Assembly: GCA_934271525.1 (NCBI GenBank)
Contig: CAKQRL010000009.1
Location: 10,542 to 74,541 of the forward strand
Direction: 5' to 3'
Length of the DNA: 64,000 nucleotides
Source: an uncultured Rhodocyclaceae bacterium
Lineage (GTDB): Bacteria > Pseudomonadota > Gammaproteobacteria > Burkholderiales > Rhodocyclaceae
The notes beneath the pieces were generated by a model, which saw nothing but the letters and a program-made list of their open reading frames with translations, ran no database searches and was not told where the DNA came from. Position 1 is the first letter of the stretch. Each line of letters begins with the position of its first letter. The position numbers and the translations under genes were made by a program. Below are positions 57,883 through 64,000 of the stretch, piece after piece.

Positions 57883-58624
57883 TAAAGAACCCGCTTTTAT
57901 TTTGCATGCGCGTTTTTATAAAGAAACGAGCTTGCTGTTGGATGTTTTCACCCAAAACCACGGGCGCTTGTCAATGATTGCCAAGGGCGCTCGCCGTCCG
58001 CACTCGGAGTTGCGCGGCAAATTGTTGTCTTTTCAGCCTTTGGAAGTTGGCTTTTATGGCAAAAACGAACTTAAAAACTTAACCCGCGTGGAATGGCAAG
58101 GCGGCGTGCCACTGCCGCAAGGCGAGGCGCTTTTTTGCGCCTATTACGCCAACGAATTGTTGCGCTTTTTTTTGCAACCCGCAGATTCCAACGCGCGCTT
58201 GTTTGAAGAATATTTTCTTTTAATTTCAGCCTTGGGCGCGCCTTTAAACGCCCAAGATTTAGAAAAAAACCTGCGCAATTTTGAAGTTGCCCTTTTAAAA
58301 CTTTTGGGCTATTCGCCTTTTTGGGGGCGGGATTCCAAAGAACGCGAAATTGTGGCAAATTGCACTTACCGTTATCAATTAGAAAACGCAACCTTGTTGC
58401 CTGAAACGGCGGAAAACGCCGAATCTAGCGAAGATTTTTTGCTAAACGGCATTGTGTTGAGCGGCCAAACGCTCATTGATTTGAGCCGCCGAGAATTTGA
58501 AAACCCCGCCACGCGCCGCGAGGCAAAATTTTTAATGCGGCGCATTTTTGCTTACCACTTGGATGGCAAAAACTTTTTAAGCCGTGAAATTTTGCGCGAA
58601 ATGCACGGGTTTAAAAATGTTTAA
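57872..58624 (+). CDS. recO: DNA repair protein RecO
   Basis: RecO helps load RecA onto SSB-coated single-stranded DNA in the RecFOR pathway. The 250-residue product starts MRIDKEPAFILHARFYKETSLLLDVFTQNHGRLSMIAKGARRPHSELRGKLLSFQPLEVGFYG (read in pieces), the conserved OB-fold domain. LFCAYYANELLRFFLQPADSNARLFEEYFLLISAL forms the helical domain. The proteobacterial C-terminus REILREMHGF is recognisable. It overlaps rlmD upstream and the next lipoprotein gene downstream, so all three are one transcription unit. Confidence 0.93.
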   Translation: MRIDKEPAFILHARFYKETSLLLDVFTQNHGRLSMIAKGARRPHSELRGKLLSFQPLEVGFYGKNELKNLTRVEWQGGVPLPQGEALFCAYYANELLRFFLQPADSNARLFEEYFLLISALGAPLNAQDLEKNLRNFEVALLKLLGYSPFWGRDSKEREIVANCTYRYQLENATLLPETAENAESSEDFLLNGIVLSGQTLIDLSRREFENPATRREAKFLMRRIFAYHLDGKNFLSREILREMHGFKNV

Positions 58625-60680
58625 AGTATTGATTTTTTTAGTGTTTTTAAGCGCTTGCGCCACACCTTGGAACAATCCTTACCCCGCAGGTTGGGAAGAA
58701 CACAACGCTTTATTTTCCGCTTTCACCGACCGCCCGAGGCATTTGGATCCTGCCAAGGCGTATGATGAAGTCTCACTGACTTTTATTGCGCAAATTTATG
58801 AAGCGCCTTTGCAATACCATTATTTGAAGCGTCCTTATACTTTGATTCCTGCCTTGCTTGTTGGTATGCCGAGCGTGGAATTTTTTGATAAAAACGGCAA
58901 AAAGCTAGCGCCCAATGCGCCAATTCAAACAATCGCTGAGAGTCGTTATCGCTTGATTTTAAAGGAAAATTTGCGTTTTCAGCCGCATCCTATGTTTTCC
59001 AAAACGCCTTGGAATCCAAAAATGCCTTGGGAAAATTTTAAGGAAAACGCCACGCGCGCGGTAACTGCTAACGATTTGGCGTATGCCATCAAACGCTTGG
59101 CAAGTCCTGCGGTCAACTCCCCAATTGCGCCTGTGATGGCTGAACACATTGTGGGTTTTGCTGATTTTTCTGAAAATTTGAAAAAAAATTCAGGTTTACC
59201 GTGGAAATTAGAAGATTTGGCAATGTCGGGCTTGAAAATTATTGACAACCAAACCCTTGAAATCCGCATTATCGGCAAATATCCGCAGTTTTTGTATTGG
59301 CTTGCGATGCCGTTTTTTGCGCCTATTCCTTTTGAATCGGAGGCGTTTTTTTCTGCGCCCAATATGGCGCAAAACAATTTGTCGCTGGATACTTGGCCGG
59401 TTGGCACGGGCGCTTATTTGATGCTGGAAAACGATGCGAACCACCGCATTTTGCTAGAAAAAAACCCGAATTTTAGAGATGAAACTTACCCTTGCGAAGG
59501 CGAAGAGTCGGATGAAAAAAACGGTTATTTAACCGATTGCGGCAAAGCTTTGCCGCAAATTGAGCGTTTGGTTTTTTTTCGTGAAAAAGAAGCCATTCCG
59601 TATTGGAATCGCTTTTTGCAAGGATTTTACGATGCCAGCGGCATTTCATCCGACCAATTTGATTCTGCCGTGCAAATGGATGTGGGCAGAATTGATCTTA
59701 GTCCCGCTTTAAAAAAGAAAGGCATTCGCTTTACCGAATCGGTTAGAACGGCAACTTTTTATATGGGCATCAATATGCAAGACCCAATTTTGGGCACAAA
59801 CAAAAACCTTCGGCAGGCGTTAAACGTGGCTTTGTCGGCAGAAGAATACATTGCCATTTTTTTAAACGGGCGCGCAATTGTTGCGCATAGTCCAATTCCA
59901 CCTTCGTTTTTTGGTTACGATGAAGCGGATTTTAACCCGCATACCCACATTGTTAAAAACGGCAAAATTGTTAGAAAACCCATTGAAGTGGCGCGCGATT
60001 TGATGGCCAAAGCGGGTTATCCCAAAGGTCGCAACATTAAAACAGGCGAGCCGCTGGTTTTATATTTGGACACCACATCGGCAGGTTTGGGTTCAAAATC
60101 GCAGTTGGATTGGCTAACAAGGCAATTGGGCAAAATCGGCGTGCAGTTGATTGTGCGCGCCACCGATTTCAACCGTTTTCAAGACAAATTGCGCCGCGGC
60201 GCCGCGCAGTTGTTTTATATCGGTTGGAATGCGGATTATCCCGACCCGGAGAATTTTTTCTTTTTGTTGGATTCCCAAAATAGTGTGGCAAAGGGCGGCG
60301 ACAATTACACGCAATACAAAAGCGCCGCTTTTGATGCCCTTTACCAAAAATTGCGCAATATGGAAAACACAACCGAACGCTTGAAGCTAATTAAAAAAGC
60401 CAAAAGCGTTTTGCAAAACGATGCGCCGTGGATTTTTGCTTTGCATCCCAAAGATTACGTTTTAACGCACGAATGGCTCAAAAACAAAAAACCGGGCAGT
60501 GTGATTAACAATGGCTTGAAATACCAACGCGTGGATTACAAACTGCGCGCCAAGCGCCAAAAACAATGGAATGCGCCGATGATTACGCCGCTTATTATTT
60601 TGGCGGTTTTGCTTGTTTTGGCAATTATCGGTTTTTTTTATTTGCAACACAAAACACAAAAACGCACGCTGCTTGATTAA
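58617..60680 (+). CDS. Family 5 extracellular solute-binding lipoprotein (oligopeptide-type)
   Basis: This is an SBP_bac_5 protein, the substrate-binding part of a peptide or nickel ABC importer. From MFKVLIFLVFLSACATP (lipobox LSAC) it has 687 residues. The signature RHLDPAKAYDEVSLTFIAQIYEAPLQYHYLKRPYTLIPALL begins near residue 35 (shown in the protein as one block), with TANDLAYAIKRLASPAVNSP and the C-terminal NADYPDPENFFFLL. Unusually, a hydrophobic segment follows at the very C-terminus (ITPLIILAVLLVLAIIGFFYL), so it may be anchored at both ends. No permease or ATPase genes are adjacent. A repeat arm lies inside the gene. It starts eight bases before the recO stop. Confidence 0.87.
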   Translation: MFKVLIFLVFLSACATPWNNPYPAGWEEHNALFSAFTDRPRHLDPAKAYDEVSLTFIAQIYEAPLQYHYLKRPYTLIPALLVGMPSVEFFDKNGKKLAPNAPIQTIAESRYRLILKENLRFQPHPMFSKTPWNPKMPWENFKENATRAVTANDLAYAIKRLASPAVNSPIAPVMAEHIVGFADFSENLKKNSGLPWKLEDLAMSGLKIIDNQTLEIRIIGKYPQFLYWLAMPFFAPIPFESEAFFSAPNMAQNNLSLDTWPVGTGAYLMLENDANHRILLEKNPNFRDETYPCEGEESDEKNGYLTDCGKALPQIERLVFFREKEAIPYWNRFLQGFYDASGISSDQFDSAVQMDVGRIDLSPALKKKGIRFTESVRTATFYMGINMQDPILGTNKNLRQALNVALSAEEYIAIFLNGRAIVAHSPIPPSFFGYDEADFNPHTHIVKNGKIVRKPIEVARDLMAKAGYPKGRNIKTGEPLVLYLDTTSAGLGSKSQLDWLTRQLGKIGVQLIVRATDFNRFQDKLRRGAAQLFYIGWNADYPDPENFFFLLDSQNSVAKGGDNYTQYKSAAFDALYQKLRNMENTTERLKLIKKAKSVLQNDAPWIFALHPKDYVLTHEWLKNKKPGSVINNGLKYQRVDYKLRAKRQKQWNAPMITPLIILAVLLVLAIIGFFYLQHKTQKRTLLD
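59175..59209. repeat. Half element inside the solute-binding protein gene
   Basis: Right arm GTTTACCGTGG (59194-59204) preceded by TTTGAAAAAAAATTCAG, like the right half of the intergenic element. It is read in frame as NLKKNSGLPWKLED between two conserved blocks. Confidence 0.7.
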
Positions 60681-60720
60681 AATGCGTGTTTTTATAGCCT
60701 AAAAAAAGAAGAAGAGTGTT

Positions 60721-62127
60721 ATGCCCGAAACCCGCTTAACCGATACGCAAGACTTGCACGATCGCCTCAACACCGTGCAAACGCTTTTGACGCGTCAGCA
60801 GGTTTTAGAAGAATTAACCGATAGCGATTCTCCCAAGCCCTATTTCCAAGAATTGCGAGAATTGCTCGCCGCCATGCACTCGGCGGATATTGCCTACATT
60901 TTGGAGGCTTTGCCTTTGGAAGAACGGCTGATTGTGTGGGATTTGGTCAAGGCTGAGCGGGACGGCGAAATTTTGTTGGAAGTCTCTGATGCCGTTCGGG
61001 ATAGCCTAATTGATTCAATGGCAAAAAACGAGCTTGTTGCCGCCGCACAAAACTTGGATGCCGATGAAATTGCAGATTTGGCGCCAGCGCTTCCCCACGG
61101 CGTGATTGATGACGTTTACCGCCAACTCTCCTCTGAGGAGCGCCAACGCTTGCGCTCGGCAATGTCGTATCCAGAAGAAGCGGTCGGCTCGCTGATGGAT
61201 TTTGATTTGCTGACCGTTCGCGAAGACGTAACGCTAGAAGTTGTTTTGCGTTATTTGCGCTTTTTTGATGAGCTGCCGCAACATTCGGATGCCATTTTTG
61301 TGGTTGACCGCGCGGAACATTTAAAAGGCATTTTAAGCTTAGAACACTTGCTGATTAACGACCCGGATACGTTGGTATCTGATGTGATGGCGCGCGATTT
61401 TGTGCATTTGTCGCCCAATGATGATGCTTCTGATGCCGCCGAAACTTTTCAACGTTACGATTTATTATGCGTGCCTGTTGTTGATTCCGAATCCAAACTA
61501 TTAGGGCGCTTAACCGTCAATGAAGTGATGGACTTCATCAAAGACGAAGCCGAAGACGTGCAACTGGCGCAAGCGGGCTTAAAAGAAGGCGAGGACGTGT
61601 TTGCCTCGGTGTGGGATTCGGTTAAAAACCGCTGGCATTGGCTTGCCATCAATTTGGTGACGGCTTTTATCGCCAGCCGTGTTATCGGCGCTTTTGAAGA
61701 TGTGATTGCGCATTTGGTGGCACTTGCCGCCTTGATGCCGATTGTGGCGGGCATTGGCGGCAATTCGGGCAACCAAACGATTACGATGATTGTGCGGGCA
61801 ATTGCCATTGGTCAAGTGCAGCCCGATGCGATGTGGCGCTTATTAAAAAAAGAACTCGCCGTGGCACTGCTCAACGGCTTAATTTGGGGCAGTATTTTGG
61901 GCGTTGTAACGTTTTTCCTTTATGATAGTTTGCCGCTTGCCCTTGTTTTGGTTGCCGCAATGACTTTGAATTTGTTGCTCGCTGCTTTTGCTGGCGTTGG
62001 CATTCCACTGCTTCGCCAACGTTTTGGTTTTGACCCCGCCATGGGCAGTTCGGTTCTTATCACCGCTTTAACCGACTCCGGCGGATTTTTTATATTTTTA
62101 GGTTTGGCAACTGTTTTTTTTAATTAA
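60721..62127 (+). CDS. mgtE: Magnesium transporter MgtE
   Basis: MgtE is a homodimeric Mg2+ channel gated by cytosolic magnesium. The 468 residues begin with the superhelical N-domain (ELRELLAAMHSADIAYILEALPLEERLIVWDLV, to about residue 135). Two CBS domains follow (LEHLLINDPDTLVSDVM and LGRLTVNEVMDFI). Five membrane helices end the protein, including the conserved pore segment GIGGNSGNQTITMIVRAIAIGQV near residue 345. Length is typical. It follows the binding-protein gene by 40 bp with a GAAGAAGAG site, and converges with the sulfatase-like gene across a repeat. Confidence 0.95.
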   Translation: MPETRLTDTQDLHDRLNTVQTLLTRQQVLEELTDSDSPKPYFQELRELLAAMHSADIAYILEALPLEERLIVWDLVKAERDGEILLEVSDAVRDSLIDSMAKNELVAAAQNLDADEIADLAPALPHGVIDDVYRQLSSEERQRLRSAMSYPEEAVGSLMDFDLLTVREDVTLEVVLRYLRFFDELPQHSDAIFVVDRAEHLKGILSLEHLLINDPDTLVSDVMARDFVHLSPNDDASDAAETFQRYDLLCVPVVDSESKLLGRLTVNEVMDFIKDEAEDVQLAQAGLKEGEDVFASVWDSVKNRWHWLAINLVTAFIASRVIGAFEDVIAHLVALAALMPIVAGIGGNSGNQTITMIVRAIAIGQVQPDAMWRLLKKELAVALLNGLIWGSILGVVTFFLYDSLPLALVLVAAMTLNLLLAAFAGVGIPLLRQRFGFDPAMGSSVLITALTDSGGFFIFLGLATVFFN

Positions 62128-62128
62128 A

Positions 62129-62187
62129 AAAATCCACGGTGAACCGATTATTTTTTTCAAAATTTTTTGCTGTTTACCGTGGAAAAT
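62129..62187. repeat. Paired palindromic element, G/A arms
   Basis: Arms CCACGGTGAAC (62134) and GTTTACCGTGG (62172), 38 bp apart with a mismatch at the variable base. It exactly fills the gap between the converging mgtE and sulfatase-like genes. Confidence 0.92.
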
Positions 62188-62188
62188 C

Positions 62189-63988
62189 TTATTTTTTGGC
62201 AAATTCACCTGCCGTGGCGTATTCACTGCTCACATCGGTGTAATTGTTGGAATCATAAATGTCATTGCCTTGAATTTTAAAAGCGGTATAAATGCGCCAC
62301 AAGTTATTTTCGTGCCCAACGTAAGAAGTATCTCCCGTGCGTGCGTGAATAATTTCTCTATTTTCTGGGTAATTTTTTAAAATATTGGGTGCAACTTGTG
62401 GACAACCGTTTTTTAAGTTTTCACAAAAAATTGTTGCCGCATCAAAATTGCCCATCAGACGCGAATCTGTTTTGAGCAAACCGCGCGCTTTAAAATCTTT
62501 AAACAAAAAGAGAACATCGTGACCAAAATAAAGCGGCAACAAACGCGGCAGACGATTGGAAATATCAACCTCCGCGTGGTCGCTTAAAATAAAAATCTGC
62601 GTATTGTCGTAAATATTTTCCTTTTTCAGCCATTCCAAATAATCTTTTAAAAAAGAAAAAGAACAAATTTCGGTATCCAAATGCTGGTAGGAATGCGAGT
62701 GGTTGAAAAAAAGATTGGGATTCGTTAAAAAAGTTTTGTTGCTCAAATAATTACACTTCTCCCCCCCCCCCCCCTCAGAAAAAATTCCGTAGGGACGATG
62801 AGTCATATCGGTGTGAATAAATTTAAAGGTTGGTTTTTTGGCGCGAGTATTGGCAATATGCGTAAAAGCATAAAACGGTGCAACGTGGTTGATCACAGTG
62901 TTTTTATCCACAGAAACGGTTTTTGTAAACCAAGCGCCATCGTTGTAGATATAAAAACGCGCAAGATCTGGCATAAATTTAAAAACACCAAAACTCAAAA
63001 AACGCACAATGTCAAAATTTTGCGCATTTTTAATTAACAATTCTCCGTTTTCTTTGAGTCTGGCAATGTCATAAAAATCTTTTCCGATTTGTTTCAAAAT
63101 TTTGTCGGCATTGTTTTTGACAAAAAAAGGACGAAAAGCGCGCGTATCATCTAACCAAAAAATATCAGGGTCATTTCGCATTTTTTCGCTTGCGGCGTGT
63201 GGATAACTGATGAACCCAACATCAAAGCCCGCATCTGCAAAAGATTTTGCCGTGTTGTAATAGGCATCGCGCTCTGCATCAAAATGGTTGGCTCTGCGCT
63301 TATTTTGGTTGATGATGGTGTAATACTCGCCACCAATAATAGACGGCACCGTATAAATGGTTGAAGGAGCACCGGATATTGCATTTTCAAAATGTGTAAA
63401 ACCGTCAAACTGTTCTTTCAATTCTGGAAAAGTTTCCAGCAAAAAAGGCATATGCGACCCTGTAAACATATCCAAAATAATTACCACCACATTTTTATCG
63501 GTTTTGGAATAAGAAAACAGCTCCTTTTCATAAGGTTGAAGGTCTGGATTGTTGGTTTGTTGGACAATATTTTGACTGGCGTTTTTCTGAAAATTTTTAT
63601 CAGCCAATGTGCGTTCTTTTAAAATAGTGCTCAAATTAAAAAGCGCCACAATGACAATTGTAATAAAAGTAATTTTCCAAATTTGTTTGAGTTTAAAAAA
63701 GAAAAAATAAACAAAACACACAGACAAAAGCAACAACAACGGCGTTAAGGCTTTTTGCTCAAAACGATGAAAAAAAGTAGGTGCAATGGAATCTTGAAAG
63801 ATAAAACGATTCATCGCGCCATAATTGCCAACAAAAATAAAGCTATTCAAAATCCCAAGTGCCAAAGAAAAACTCAACAGCAAAGAAAAAATCCACACTA
63901 TTTTTTTGGGAACAAAAGAAAACAAATAAATCGCCACAAAAGCCGATAAAACAAAAGCACCAAAAAGCGCACTTAATGTTGGCAACAT
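62189..63988 (-). CDS. Sulfatase-fold envelope transferase, phase-variable (ON); 5' end may lie beyond the window
   Basis: The 599 visible residues have at least three N-terminal membrane segments (up to ~residue 125). An alkaline-phosphatase-fold domain follows: NVVVIILDMFTGSHMP, with the metal Asp and a candidate nucleophilic Thr, FIHTDMTHRPYG, and ILSDHAEVDI (metal Asp/His). Such proteins transfer phosphoethanolamine, phosphoglycerol or similar groups, or remove sulfate; the substrate is unknown. A run of 14 G (C on the plus strand, 62761-62774) encodes Gly406-409 shortly after TDMTHRPYG and is in frame. The frame stays open upstream of the ATG at 63988 to the window edge, so the true start may be further out. 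Confidence 0.8.
   Translation of the reverse strand: MLPTLSALFGAFVLSAFVAIYLFSFVPKKIVWIFSLLLSFSLALGILNSFIFVGNYGAMNRFIFQDSIAPTFFHRFEQKALTPLLLLLSVCFVYFFFFKLKQIWKITFITIVIVALFNLSTILKERTLADKNFQKNASQNIVQQTNNPDLQPYEKELFSYSKTDKNVVVIILDMFTGSHMPFLLETFPELKEQFDGFTHFENAISGAPSTIYTVPSIIGGEYYTIINQNKRRANHFDAERDAYYNTAKSFADAGFDVGFISYPHAASEKMRNDPDIFWLDDTRAFRPFFVKNNADKILKQIGKDFYDIARLKENGELLIKNAQNFDIVRFLSFGVFKFMPDLARFYIYNDGAWFTKTVSVDKNTVINHVAPFYAFTHIANTRAKKPTFKFIHTDMTHRPYGIFSEGGGGEKCNYLSNKTFLTNPNLFFNHSHSYQHLDTEICSFSFLKDYLEWLKKENIYDNTQIFILSDHAEVDISNRLPRLLPLYFGHDVLFLFKDFKARGLLKTDSRLMGNFDAATIFCENLKNGCPQVAPNILKNYPENREIIHARTGDTSYVGHENNLWRIYTAFKIQGNDIYDSNNYTDVSSEYATAGEFAKK
62761..62774 (-). repeat. Poly-G (plus-strand poly-C) tract, 14 nt, in frame
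   Basis: Fourteen C on the plus strand inside the sulfatase-like gene, read as the end of a Glu codon, four Gly codons and the start of another Glu codon. Slippage would remove the last ~190 residues, including the SDH metal site. Confidence 0.93.
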
Positions 63989-64000
63989 TGCTGGTGCGTG

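Noticed and set aside
62904..62912. A fifth perfect DnaA box TTATCCACA
   Set aside because: Single copy inside the sulfatase-like coding region, so it is not evidence for an origin there.

Overview
This is an AT-rich chromosomal window from a host-associated-looking proteobacterium, most likely beta- or gamma-proteobacterial. Markers are the gene order PP0621-like / PilS / PilR / AmpD, an iron-trafficking YggX protein, RlmD, TrmJ, ClpS-ClpA and MgtE. A Burkholderiales relative with reduced GC is my best guess, but that is inference. Nearly all genes are housekeeping. No prophage or insertion sequence is recognisable.

Layout. 1-3.8 kb (minus): carB (cut by the window edge), ispF, ispD. 3.8-8 kb (plus): yggX, a PP0621-like protein, pilS, pilR, ampD. 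8-10.4 kb (minus): a fused type IIG restriction-modification enzyme. 10.5-12.9 kb (minus): map, tRNA-Arg(CCG), a phenylacetate-CoA ligase, tRNA-Leu(CAG). 13-18.4 kb (plus): rnr, radA, a DMT exporter, a Tat-exported aldo/keto reductase. 18.5-23.6 kb (minus): Tim44-like protein, recB, a repeat-containing membrane protein. 23.8-30 kb: ppdK, psd, a nitronate monooxygenase, an RDD protein, trmJ. 30-40.7 kb (plus): suhB, then an envelope-glycan block of three tandem paralogous polytopic proteins, a DPM1-type glycosyltransferase, a NamZ-like protein and an LTA-synthase-like transferase. 40.8-51 kb (minus): ZIP transporter, two small exported proteins, metQ-metQ-metI, a pyruvyl transferase, a second glycosyltransferase, a MATE exporter, dut, glnS. 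51-62 kb: fabI, clpS, clpA, three small envelope proteins (two on the minus strand), rlmD, recO, a peptide-binding lipoprotein, mgtE. 62-64 kb (minus): a second alkaline-phosphatase-fold envelope transferase, perhaps cut by the window edge.

Two systems stand out. First, an interspersed palindromic repeat: an 11-bp arm CCACGGTNAAC (N is A, C or G) and its complement, usually paired with arm starts 38 bp apart across an A/T-rich spacer. I count about 49 intact arms in 64 kb. A copy lies at every one of the seven convergent gene junctions. It supplies stop codons and C-terminal residues for about a dozen proteins, and occasional arms lie inside genes. This fits a terminator-like element that may double as a DNA uptake signal. 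Second, four long poly-G/poly-C tracts (18, 13, 13 and 14 nt) all lie in envelope-modification genes. Three are in frame (ON) and the pyruvyl transferase is out of frame (OFF), as expected of slipped-strand phase variation. A cluster of four perfect DnaA boxes at 47.1-47.3 kb is a candidate replication origin or DnaA-titration site.
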